DNA of 62,000 bases from the NCBI RefSeq assembly GCF_000003815.2, contig NC_049993.1:1948645-2010644 (forward strand). Direction: 5' to 3'. Shown here piece by piece: positions 34,401-48,200 of the stretch (positions are counted from its first letter, which is position 1; every line of letters starts with the position of its first letter). The notes beneath the pieces were generated by a model. The model worked only from the letters and a program-made list of their open reading frames with translations. It ran no database searches and was not told the origin of the DNA. This stretch comes from Branchiostoma floridae. Taxonomy: Eukaryota > Chordata > Leptocardii > Amphioxiformes > Branchiostomatidae. The translations under genes and the position numbers were made by a program.

Positions 34401-36117
34401 ATTGGTAGCCAGAAAAATGTTTTTGGCAACTAAAGACAAATTTCTACACAAAAGTTAAGCAAAAGTCGGCCTTTGCAGACTTTTAGCCTGCTTAATATTC
34501 AGAATAGTCACAAAAATCTATCATTACTATTTTGTGATCGATGAGTTGTTTTCTACCAATACAGTATATGCCAAAAACTAATATCCTGCTGTCTGAAATC
34601 CATTTTCATGACGTCAATAGGCCATCTGATTGCCCTAAGAAAGCAATTGAGCAGCCTCTGTTTCATACGTTTAAGTAAAATGTGTTCATTACAGATTGAA
34701 AGGCAATCTTTGACACCATTGGTTGTAGCTGATTTTAGCCCAAAATATGACATTATGACGTCATAATTTCGTCATATTACGTCAAAACGATACAAAAATT
34801 ACAGAAAGTATAAAACTTCACTATTACATCATCCCCTCCAAATTTGGTGATCGTAACCCAAGCCGTTTTGAAATTAGTAAGGGGGGTCAAAAGAGCCCCC
34901 CCCCCCGTCCCAGGAATCCAAAAAAAGCCCGGTCTAGATAGGGTTAAATTAAACTGTTAGAGGGAAGCTTCTAGCAACTATTTTTATATACACAGGCAGG
35001 CCATGCAATAATGCACCCAGCCACCCCGAAGGTTACCCCAGTGATTGTGATCCGGACCTGCTCAGCTACCCAGCCGGTTACGCTTGCACCTTCACCTGCC
35101 CGACAGGATACGTCAGAGTGTCAGGTGGTGGGAGAGCACTCTGCAACAATGGAAGGTGGACGGGGAATGACCTAGTGTGTGAAGGTACCAGTATGGCTAA
35201 CGTCATATTTTCAAACAGACTGGCACGTTTGTAGATAATACAAATGAAGAAAATACAAACTTGTGATGAAATCCGAAAAAAAATGATTAACATGATTATA
35301 CTTCTCGTCCTGATATGGTCGGCCATCTTTGATTTCACTATTTACGTCATCTCATCAGCATCAATATGAATATCCAATTATAAATATCATAATGAGACAT
35401 GTTAGATATTAAAGATATATGAAAACAAGAAAATTTAAGGTCCCAATGTTAAAACGAAAATTAGTGACTTATGTTGACTATGCCTTTCACAAACCCGCTG
35501 CCATGGCAACACGAAAAAATGAAATATTATTCGATTTTTTGTTAATTGTTGCAAACAATATTCTCGAAAATGTCACCAAGTTTTGTGACCCTAGCACAAA
35601 CCGTTTGGGAGTTATGCAGCGTCAGATGTGGCGCTGGCACTTTTAGTAGCCCGAATCTCCACAGACTGGATAGGGTTAATACCCTTTTCGCATACTTTTT
35701 CAGAAATAAACGAATGCGCCTCCTCTCCGTGTGAAAATGGCGGAACTTGTGCGGACCTAGTAAACGGCTACACCTGTACGTGTGCTCCTGGATATGATGG
35801 AGTTAATTGTGAAACGGGCAAGTTTCTCTATTATATATATATAGCTCCATTGCAATAATTAATTTCATTTTGTTACTATTCAATTTCAACGGCGAAGCGA
35901 ATAAAATACCCTTGATACTCCAAGAAGCATGCAAAACAACTTCTAGCATCTCGTTGCAGATGTAGACGAATGTGCCTCTACTCCGTGTCAAAATGGTGGA
36001 ATTTGCGATGACGAAGTCAACGGCTACACCTGTACTTGTGCTCCTGGCTATGATGGGGATCATTGTCACACAGGCAAGTTTCCTGTTGTAAACTTAGTTT
36101 CAGAAAATCTTGTTACA

Positions 36118-36202
<85 letters not shown>

Positions 36203-39200
36203 GCAAGGAATTTCAGAAGAATAAAATCACGTACAATAGTTTTTATGTGGAGCAAATTCGAGCAATTGACTTTCAACATGTTGAATGTTCTTGCTGAGAA
36301 TTTGCAACGAGTCTCTTTTCAATCGTTGCAGACGTAGACGAATGTGCCTCCAATCCGTGTCAAAATGGTGGAACTTGTGAGGACAATGTCAACGGCTACA
36401 CCTGTACTTGTGCTCCTGGCTATGATGGAGATGATTGTGAAACGGGCAAGTTTTCCAATTATAAATGTACTCTTATACACCTTATATTCTAGACGGCATT
36501 ATGATGTTTAAAACAGCGTAGCAAATTAAAAAAAATGCACTCAATATTAAGCTTAAGGGTCAGATTGTACATTCCCTTGTTAACACATAACTATGTTTCT
36601 AATAATTTGGCAGAAAGAAAATATTCTCCAATCAATAACAGATGGATTTTATTTAAAATGTATATTTGACGACAACAGTAAGAAACATTTCCGGATGTTT
36701 GTCAGGAATGAAAGCTCTTATAGCTAACTGATTACGAAATAATTGATCTTGAAAATGTCGATATAATCTCTAAGGGTAAGACTTTGTATGCTGTTGCAGA
36801 TGTAGACGAATGTGCCTCTGCTCCGTGTCAAAATGGCGGAACTTGTGAAGACATGGTAAACGGTTACACCTGTACTTGTGCTCCTGGCTATGAAGGAGAT
36901 GATTGTGAAACAGGCAAGTTTGCCATTATGTCTATCTTATGGCGTACCTTGTTCTGTTTACGTCGTTACTTTGATTGAAAGAAATCTTTAAATGTACTAT
37001 ATTGATTAATTTTATCTGGAGTGTATATAATTGAAAATGTTGATAAATCGTTCATATCTTCATTTGTGTTGATAACACTTCAAAGGTTCTGATACTTTTG
37101 ATTTTTGATGGTAAGTCCTTTGAAAAAGGAGGAAGCTTCTGAATAACCTCTTGGAGAAGTAAATAATCATGTTGTGCTGGAAAATGTGAATGGAGCTAAG
37201 TCAATGAAAACACGTACACGAGACAGCAGAGCAGTTGACTTACAATGTGTTGAATGATCATTACGAGATTGTTTTAACGAGCCTATTTTCTATCGTTGCA
37301 GATGTAGACGAATGTGCCTCTGTTCTGTGTCAAAATGGCGGAACTTGTGAAGACAGAGTAAACGGCTACACCTGTAATTGTGCACCTGGTTATGAAGGAG
37401 ATGATTGTGAAACGGGTAAGTTTACCTTTGATTAATGTATTCTCGTACACTTAAAAGTCTAAACAGCATTATCAAGTTTAAAACAAACTCCTGTGTATTA
37501 CTAAATGAACAGAATTTCGTTTATGTAATTTATGTTTGTTGCATCCCTTGCTTTGATTTTCTGTATTTGCTTTCATTCGGTATTTGCTAGCAGGTTAATT
37601 CTATGATTTTGACTTATTTCTTTATGATCTGTAGATCATGTTTAGTTTTGTCTGTTTCAGTTTTTTTAATTAGATCATTTGCTGCGTCATGATGATCACT
37701 GGCTTTCACTTGATTTAGTATGGTTTGATGTATGGTCTTCATATTCATTTAATAGCATTATGATTTGTAAATTTTGAAGGGGGTAGAGGTTGTATAAGCC
37801 ACACGGCTTTTTCTCTCCCCTTGCACGTTCTGTTCTTTTCTTTAATTTGCTGTATTTATGATTGTTTTTAAAGTGCAAAATAAAATCCATCAATCCATCA
37901 ATCAATAATAAGAGCGGAAAAAATTTATTTGCAATCAAAGGCGTTACAAAAATACATAACGAGCCTCATTTCTATCGGTGCAGACGTGGACGAATGTGCC
38001 TCTTCTCCGTGTCAAAATGGCGGAACTTGTGAGGACGAAGTCAACGGCTACACCTGTACGTGTGCTCCTGGATATGATGGAGATGACTGTGAAACGGGCA
38101 AGTTTTGCAATTATAACTTACTAATTGTACATCGAAATCTATTAATGGCATTATTTTGAGAATAGGGTTATTCTTAAATATTCTGTTTTAATTGTTTTAG
38201 TTAGAAGTAAAGAAATGTCTTTCAAATTCAAAGTAATTAAAAACATTGGCACGACATCTTTTTGCGGTGATAACACTTTTCATTGTTGACGACGATTCCT
38301 ATGAAAACACAAGCCATTTTGAAAAAAAAATATTTTAGACAAGTAAATGTTTGTGCCGGACATTTCAAAAGAATGAACTCAGGTACATTGGATTTCTGGT
38401 ATAACAACAGACTTTCCACATGTTAAATTGTCATGGCGAGAGTTTTCAACGAGCCTCTAATGTATCATTGCAGATGTAGACGAATGTGCCTCTGCTCCGT
38501 GTCAAAATGGCGGAACTTGCGAAGACAGAGTGAACGGCTACACCTGTACTTGTATCCCAGGTTATGAAGGAGATGATTGTGAAACGGGCAAGTTTTCCAA
38601 TGATCAATGTATTCTCGTACACTTAAAAGTCTAGACGGCATTATGACGTTTAAAACGAATTTTCATTTAATACTACATGAACAAATTTTCGTTTATGTAA
38701 GTCAAAACCTACAGGAGCAGATCAAATTCCTTTTCAATAATCAATTTTTTTATATTTGCTTACTTTTGACTTCCAAATTTGTTGCAATAATACATAACGA
38801 GCCTTATTCTATCGGTGCAGACGTAAACGAATGTGCCTCTGCTCCGTGTCAAAATGGTGGAACTTGTAAGGACGAAGTCAACGGCTACACCTGTACTTGT
38901 GCTCCTGGTTATGAAGGAGATCATTGTCAAACAGGCAAGATTTTTCCTAGAAAAATAAGGCGATCATAAATTGGCTGAAATAATACTTTCTTTCCCACAG
39001 TGCAATAGCATCTTGACACCATGTACTACTGATTTTCGACAACATTATGAAAAAAAGCTTCCCGCAAGTATACAATCGTTTCTTTTTAACAAGTAAACAA
39101 TAATTAAACAGCATATAATTTGTTTGGAATATAAACAGCTGCTTAAGCTACTTCATTGTTCGGTAAAATTAATGCTGAAAATAATGATATCCTGGCTACG

Positions 39201-42200
39201 TTTTGATAAAAATATTTTTATGTTGTTGCTGATGTGGACGAATGTTTTTCTGCACCATGTCAAAATGGCGGAACTTGCGAAAATATTGTTAACGGGTACA
39301 CCTGCACGTGTGCTCCTGGCTTTGAAGGAGATAACTGTGAAATGGGCAAGTTTGTCATTATGTCTATCTTATTGTGTAACGTGTTCTGTTTACGTTTCAC
39401 TTTGACTTTGAAAGGCTTTAGATATTCTATATTGAATGTTTTTATCTGAGAATGTTTAAGTATATATATATAATGACAATGTTAATACAACGTAAATATT
39501 TTCATTTGTGTTGATAAAACAAAGTTCTGTTACTTTTAATTCTTAATGGTGATTCCTATTAACGGAAGAAGTTCCAGATGAACCCATTAGAAAGGTAAAG
39601 AATCATTTTGTGCTGGAAAATTCAGATGTGAGCTGCATTATTGAAATCACGTACTCATTTTTTGCAGAGCAATAGACTTTGATTATGTTGAGAATGGTGG
39701 CAAGTTTGTGTTTTTTTTCAACGAGCCTCTTTTCTATCGTTGCAGATGTAGACGAATGTGCCTCTGCTCCGTGTCAAAATGGTGGAGCTTGCGCAGACGA
39801 AGTCAACGGCTACACCTGTACTTGTGTTTCTGGCTATGGGGGAGACGATTGTGAAACGGGTAAGTTTTCTCATTACCTCATTTTACGTTGACAATATTTC
39901 ATGTATACTTCAGGTGTATTGCTTTTATTTCTTGACGTAGATTATTGGGAAAAGGCAAGAAGTTTCAGAATCTCTTGATCAATTAAACGATCATTTTGTA
40001 CTGAAAACCTAGGAAGCAAAGAAAGCTGAATAAACGAAATCCCTTATATAAGATTTTTCGTAGAGCAATTGGCTTTTAATAGTATTTAATAACTAGAGTT
40101 CGGGGACCTCATACCTCCATGAAATATTTATTGTTTTTTTGTGGATGGTATGTATGTTTATAGTCGGTTGTATTTGAGAGTAATGGTTATAAATGTTATG
40201 GGAAAGTAGTGGTGTATTTATTTAATGACACAGAGGATGTCCATCTGATTAGTTATTATTAAAATGTGACACTTAATTGTGTAATGTGTGTTCCTTAAGC
40301 TTGATGTTTGGCATTTAAACTGTCTAAGGTTATCAGCATTATTGAGGTTCGACAATGTGCTTCAGAGCGGTGTGGTGGGAGGAAGTTGGGAAACTCAGAA
40401 AGAAGAAGTGATGTGGCCAACTTTAGTCAGATGGTGATTTGATTTCCCACCAATATGTCATAACATCAGCTGTTCACACGGTACAAAAATGAGATGCACA
40501 CTTTCCTCTGATAGCCCTACATCAACTGTAAGATGAATACTTGGCGCCAACCCCGTCTGCTAAGAAACAAGTACCATTGGCTACGAAAGAGACAACTAAC
40601 AACTGTCCCTTATCGTAACGAAATCAGAACATCTATATCGCCCATAAAACTTCTAACAACCAACCCATCTAAGATGAGAGGACCTTATGGCATTTTAATC
40701 ACCATGTCACTCAAATCAGCAGTACAGTCTGTGAGACATCCATACTTACAGGTCCACGAAAGTATTGTCAACAACAACAAACTGATCTCCAGAATGGCGG
40801 GGTGATTATTTACCGCTGAGAGGACCGAGGTTCATCGAGCAAAATGGCTGGCTAGAAGTTTCTGATCCGTGACGTCATACAATCTCAGACGATCAGAACG
40901 AGGCCATTACGTCATCGGCCAGCGCGGCGGGGAGAGGAGGAGAGCGCGAAGTTCAAACGTGTCTACAGGGTCATATTAGGCGGATCAATGTAAAAAAATG
41001 ACGTACATCAACTTTTTAATGAGTAAACTACTGTTAAATAAAGAATTGAAAATTTTCTGATGCTGTCCTTTAAAGAACCCGCCACATGTGCAAACATGAG
41101 CGGATCAAACCATTCCGGCCAAATTGTGGTAGGGAATCTTCCGAGCAGCCCTCGTAACCCCTGCTTCGCCTATTGGGTCAGTTAGTCCTCACTCCTAGTG
41201 AGCAGATGGGCTGGTCTCAATCATGATGTTTCTGACCTAGGGCGAAAAGATGCTGTTAAAGTTACAAATCATGTAACCCGTAACCTTGAGTGGCCTTCAG
41301 GTCTTGTTACCCGGTAACCATTAAGAAAAAATGCTTTTAGAATGTTGAAAATAATTGCAAGAGTTGTTGACAGACTGTTCTGTATCTCGTCACAGACGTA
41401 GACGAATGTGCCTCTGCTCCATGTCAAAATGGTGGAAATTGCCTGGACCAAGTCAACGGTTACACCTGTACTTGTCCGACTGGCTATAATGGAGTTCATT
41501 GTGAAACGGGCAAGTTTTCCAATTGTAGAGTTCTTCTATTTTCTGGAAATATTTTAAGACCTTGTTTATAATACATCAAGTTAATTTATATGTTCCTGTA
41601 TCATTACAAAATACATTTAAAAGTGCTAGTAATTATACCTACATGGCCAGAATTCATTCCTTTCTGATTTTCATTGATCTATTCCATTACCATACTTAAT
41701 TTTCGCCCTATTTCGAAAGAAAAAACTCATTGCTATGTAGAATATTCTTGTCAAAGGAGAACGTTTTCTAATTATGTTGTTTAAGGAGGGTAAATATATT
41801 TCCAGTCTTGATAGATTAGAAACACAATATTCCGACAGAAATATAGATACCCTCAAATCATTTATTGTCACAGATCAATAATTTTACCGAGGAATTGATT
41901 TCAACTTAACAACCCTCACACATCGTCGATGCATATTTTGACGCATAGGATCGGATGCTTTTTAAAATCTTAAACTTATTTCATTTCAATTCAAAACTAC
42001 CCCGCCTGGTGCATTGCTATACATTATACATGTGACTATGTTTTGATGTTTCTTAAATTAGAAACTATTCCTTAATAGGCAGGGCAGTCTGCAGAGCATG
42101 GGGTGATCCTCACTACTACCCGTTTGACGGAGGAGCTCACCACTTCCAAGGACCGTGCAGGTACATCCTAGCTGAGGACTGCGGTAACAGCAGCGACTTT

Positions 42201-45200
42201 ACCGTGACGGCACAGAACGTACCGATCTGGCCGGGAGCGAGTATCTCTGTCGTGCGTGAAGTATACGTGGAGGCACACGGCTTCGTTGTAGGAATTCAGC
42301 AAGGACGGCTTGTCACTGTGAGTAAGAAATTTCCTGTGCTTCGAAAGGAAAGACAATTATTTGCGATCATAAGCTAATTATCATGCCAGCATCAACCCTT
42401 ACTTCACAAAAAATACATCTTTGTGAAAACTTGCACCTGGCATTGTCGTTACTACAAGCTGGCCTGAATTGCAGCTAATTAAATCAATGTCATGAATACT
42501 GACAGACATTGTTGTAAGATGCATTCTGAGAATATCTGACACATTATATTCCGACAATATATTTTCTGATGGTATGAAATGATGTATTGATATGATATTA
42601 TTTGTAAGAAATGACGACAATGCCAAATACTATAAGTACACTAGATGTCACTAAGACCCCTTTACAAACGAAGAATTTAGCTCCGCCGACTTGTCGGTTA
42701 ACTCTAAGTTGGCATTTTCGGCCATAATGAGACGGGCATTTTTTCTTCGCTATCATGCGGGCCTAGAGCAATTTTTAGCAGCTCGGCCGGCGTTTGCAAG
42801 CCACTTGCAGCTGCGCGTAATTTCGGCGAGGCCTCGGCGGCAAGTGTTGAGCTCGGGGAGCTCTTTAATGGGTTGTCTGTACCTCAACTAGAGCTTGTCC
42901 GAGCACCATACTTGCTCGGGTTTCTTACAAAAACAGGACGCTATTCCGTCTGACTTTTGACAAGTTGGGTGTGCTTCGGGCGAGCGTCTTGTTGGTGTCA
43001 CTGGGAGTTTTTGCAGAGATCCGACAAAATTTTAATTGTCACCTAATCAATTTTATACCTGTGTTGAATCCGTGATATGATAATACAGATGATGATGCTA
43101 AATCTTTAAACGTTGTTTTTCATCTTTAGTGACATGCATTATTCTTTCCTAAACAAGGTCGGTGGAGTGCCACACACTCTTCCCCTCAGCCTGGCAGGTG
43201 GTACGGTCGAAGTCAGTCTGAGCGGGCGGTTTGTCCGGGTTCTCTTGTCAAACTTCAGCGTAGAAGTCGTCTACGATGGTTCTCACGAAGTTAAGGTAAC
43301 CTAAACTGAATAATGTTATAACTTGATATACAGAAGGATGTATTACCATCAACATCGAAGGTAACAAAAAATGCAGTGCAACCGTATATGTAACATTTAA
43401 TAAACATCCAGACGTTGTCATTGTAGATGCCATTGCTACTAGCCTATTTTACCAGAAAAAAGGTAAAAAAAAAACTTAAATGAAAAGAAATGTAAAATTA
43501 ACTTCTTCCAACTCATTAAAGGTGGTGGTTCCGGCCGACTACTGGGGACGGATGCGTGGTCTGTGCGGAAACTATAACGGCGACACGAGCGACGACTACA
43601 TGACACCAGACGGGACCATTGTTGGAGACTGGAACACCTTCGGAGACAGTTGGCTCACCGACCCTGCGACGTATGTTCTCTTGATAGTAATCAATAGGGT
43701 TAAATGACTTGACTGACTGATTAAACGAACAATTCTGACGGCATCAAAAAATCTGCCAATCTTTTTGCAAGGTAAACTCTAGGTCTGGTGGTATATCGTA
43801 GAAACATGGTTTTTAGAATGCAATTTTGTATTCATTATACATTTGTCTCCATCAGTTGTCCAGGAGGTCAGCAACTACCGCCGCCTCCCCGTTGTAACGA
43901 CGCCGTCCAAGCAGCTGCCGAGTCGGCTGATAATTGCGGGCTCCTTAAAAATCCTGTTGGCCCGTTTGGTGTCTGTATTGACATCGTGGATCCTGAACCT
44001 TTCTTCACCAGCTGCGTGTTTGACATGTGTTGGAACGGAAACACCATAGGGCTTTGTCAGAATCTGGAGGCGTACGTCGAAGCCTGCAGGACAGCCGGTG
44101 TACATGTGGTGCCGTTTTCTTGGCGGACAGAAGCTCGATGTCGTAAGTTGTCTGTGACATTGGTACCATCAGACATGTTTGGGATTTGTTCCATGTATGG
44201 TATGGTTATGATTACAAATAAAGCTTTTTTTTCACACTCAATTTTTCACAACCTTTTGACAGCCTTTATCTCAAACTTAAAAGTGTGATGATCGCTATTC
44301 TTTTCCGTGTCTTTAATTTTTGCCCCAACCAAATTCATTCAAAAGGTAGTATTTTATGACCTGCTTAATTTTGATTTCTTCCTTCAATCCTAATGTTTTG
44401 ATAGACAATTCTCGTTTTGCGCGCGCTATCTTTGTTTTCTTTTTCTAACGTAAGTGAAACTTTATTTCGCCGTGCTCTTGCAATGTACCTTGTGACGAAA
44501 TTCAATTACGTTTTGTTGTATCACGATAATAAAATTTGGCCCCAAAATTTCCAGACTTCTATATTGGGATTTAGAACACGAATCATATTCGATCTGACGT
44601 GATCTATTAGGGTCATCCGCGGTCACCCGCAGGTTGTTACAGTAAACACGCAGATAACGCCCTCATTTTCCCGAGGGCCGTGCGTCAGAAGAAAAACAAA
44701 TATTTTTTACAAATATAAACCGTTATCTGCAAGCATAGTTTTGCTACCGCTTAGTTTGGAACATGTGACATATAACAAAGCTGTTGGCGTCATTATTGGT
44801 GACCTTGAATATCAAAACACTTGTTTACGGCAGTATCAATTACCCCAGGTCCCTATGCGACTCGACATATGTCCAGACATCTCCAGGCTTGTGTATAAGT
44901 GATTTTTGGAACACGGAAGCAATTTTGAATAACAAGTCTTTGAGTGTAAAAAATTTAGAAAAAATGACGATTTTTCGACCTTACCCTGGCTATAAAAATA
45001 GTTTTAAGTAGGGGTTGAAAAATCCGTAAGACAGAAAGTTTGATCTTAGTATCAGTACCTATTTGATGTAAAAGATTTGGATTTTAAGTCAATTTTAAGA
45101 CCAATCTAAATATGGTATTTGTTTTTTCTGGTCCACCAAACACCCATCTGAAATCAACCAACTAGGCACATTTCAGAAAACATTGAGATAAAACTGCGCA

Positions 45201-48200
45201 GCACACGTTAAGGGTAAGATTTGCCGTGTACACACTGCGAGTGTTCATTTCATATCGATGAGGCAAATGCGAGGGATTGCTTTTCTAACTATTATGATCT
45301 GTTGGAAGATGTTCCAGTTACTGTCAGGTTCCCCGGAGCTCGCGTGGGAACCCCGGTAACCCGATAGCCTACGTTCGAATGGAAACTTTGGGGCCAAATT
45401 TGACCATCGTGTATGTTTCAATGTATTGTTGGTAGTGTTATTTTAACGTTTAAAATTGATTAAGCTACGAAGAGATTATGATGATACACATACCAGTGGA
45501 CGTTGCATAACTGAGTGGTGAAGATTTAGCGCTAATCTTTTACTTTTCTTAACTTAAAATAATCCTAAATCATTTTCTAATCAAAACTGTTGCTTGTTTT
45601 GTTTTTCAAAGCCGTAGTGTGTCCACCGAACAGTCAGTACAGTACATGCACCAGCTACTGTCCTGCAACCTGCCCGAACCCCAATGCTGAAGAGCAATGC
45701 CTACTTGGCTGTGGAGAAGGCTGTAAATGTAACCCTGGTTTCATCCGTAGTGGACAAGAATGCGTTCCAGAAGAGCAGTGCGGCTGCACCGACGATGAAG
45801 GGCGTTATTATATGGTCAGTACACTTTGATCGAGCTTGATCCTTTTGCACGGGTTAAAAACTGTGTTTTCTAACACCACAACACAAACAAATGGGTAGAC
45901 AATATCTAACTGGATCATCTCAGATCCTATATAATCGTATCTAATAGGGCTGGGTACCGGTACGGCGTACAGGTCCAAACCTTTTTGGCGACGCCTGATT
46001 GGCGAGCCTAATAGTATAGTGTGGGACCGTTTGCAAAAAATTCCAAAACTTCCACAGGAATGTCAGGAATGTAGATTCCGCGCGTGCGTAGTTGCATCAT
46101 GCGGGACTGAACCATTACCTCCACGGGTAAGCTTTCCAGTCGCATACCGATATACGTGTGCAACTTGGAAAGTTTGGTGGCCTTCTTCACCCTTGATATC
46201 TTTGTTTCAAAAATGCAAACCGATGTGTGAAACAAGCATTGTTTGTGCTTAAATGATGTATATCATGTGGGGGTTTGTGAGATAGCGATGTGATAGTTAC
46301 CTTCGCCAAGAACGTTATATTTTGGGTAGCGTTTGTATGTGTGTGTGTTTGTAGAAGACCACCATAACTTGAGAACGCCTGCATGGATTGTATTGATACC
46401 TGGTATAATAAAAAAAAAATAGATAAATTAATAAATAAATAAATAAATAAATAAAAATAAACAAATAAATAAAAATTAACAAATAAATACATATAAACAA
46501 ATAAATAAAAATTAACAAATAAATAAAAAAATAAAAATAAAAAATAAACAAAAATAACTTACTTTACTTTGGCCGAGCTCCCGCTCGAACCAGGCTTGAG
46601 ATAGCTCTCCAACTCTCCCTATCCTCCATCAGGGACTTGATTTTCTTCACATCGGTAAGGTTGGTGTCATGTTTCAGGTTGTCTAAGAACGTCAGCTTAG
46701 GTCTCCCTCGGCTTCTTTTCCCCTGTGTTGGTTCCCAGAGTACAAACTTTGAGGCAACGATGTCTGGGTGCCTGACGCAATGAGCTGCCAATTTCATCCT
46801 TCTTATCCTTATTTTCTCAGTGACTAATGGCAGATCTTAGTATAATTGCACATTAGTAAGTTTCTGCTCCCAGGAGATATTTAAGCACATTCGGAGCATT
46901 TTTGTGTAGCATCCATTTAGTCTTTTCGTTGTAGATTTGGTAAGTGTCCAAATTTCACTACCATATAATAAGATGGACTCTACAGTTGCAAAGAAGAGTT
47001 TCAGTTTGATTTTTCGCGACAGCCCAGATGTCCAGATTGTCCTCAGCTTATGACAGCTGTTCCAGGCTAGGGCCTTCCTTACTTCAAAGTCCCTTTCTGT
47101 GCTCTCCATGTTGGAGCCTAGGTACTTAAAGTTAGTGACCACTTCCACTAGGTCTCCACTCTTTGTTCTGATTTCAATGGGAAGTACTTGATTGTATGCC
47201 ATTAGTTTTGTTTTCTTGGCATTAAGGTGTAGACCAACTTTTGCTGATTGGTTTTCCAAACGGAGGAGCATGTCCTGTGCTTGTTTGATCTTTTCCGCCA
47301 AAAGGGCAATATCATCAACAAAGTGTAAGTCGCTGACGACAACTGGGGGGTAGCGACTGCTTTTCCTGCGTTCAAGTTCGAATCCTAGCTCTACTTCTTG
47401 CTCACCAAGTGTTTGTCTCATGACGTAATCAAGTACTATGACAAAAAGGTACGGCGCGAGAGTGTCCCCTTGCAATACACCTGCTGTGATATTGAAGAGC
47501 TCAGTTTCTCCGTCCGGTGACAGAACTTTGGCACGGGTGTTCTCGTACAGTTTGCTGATTACATTAACAAGTTCCTCCGGGATTCAATAAGCCTTTAAGA
47601 TTTTCATCATTTTTCCCCTATGGATACTATCAAAGGCTTTGCTGAAATCGATAAAGATAATGATTGCCTGTAGATTTCTGCTAAGCATTCCTTCGATCAG
47701 TCTTCGTAGTGCAAGGATTTGGGAGGATGTAGATCTGCCAGGGCGGAAACCGTTTTGGTTGCTGGTGTGTTACGCCGAATGGCGGTTATACCGGCTATAT
47801 AGATACAGATACAGATATAGATACAGAGGTTAGGTCTTAAGAGTTTGTCAATCTCCGGCTGAATTCTGTTCAGAATCATTTTGTTTGTGATTTTTGCTGC
47901 TACCGAGGTAAGCATAATGCCCCTATAGTTGGTGTATTCGCTTAAGTCACCAGACTTAGGGACAGGTACGAGGTTACCGGTTGCCCATTGCTGAGGTATT
48001 TTGCCCTCGAACAGTTTGTTGGAGAAAGACAGTATGATATTGTCAAGATTTATTTATTTATTTATTTATTTATCTATTTCATCTTGAAACAGATGGGTAG
48101 CCCCTACAACAGTGTATAGTTGATTTCCAAGGGGGCCCATCAAACATACATGTAAAATAATAAATACAGGACAAAAAACGTGGTTACAATCAGTCAAACT

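Noticed and set aside
35820-35830. Use of GTTT four bases after the GC as the real donor of EGF exons
   Set aside because: It would add four coding bases and break the phase-1 match with every following exon, and the two GT-donor siblings place the boundary at the GC position.
36332-41509. CRISPR-like or satellite array suggested by regularly spaced similar 114-bp units
   Set aside because: The units are open EGF exons with splice sites, and the spacers are unequal introns; the genome is eukaryotic.
42083-42090. Nearer CAG as acceptor of the first VWD exon
   Set aside because: It gives the wrong phase; only the AG at 42077-42078 joins the EGF array to the VWD frame.
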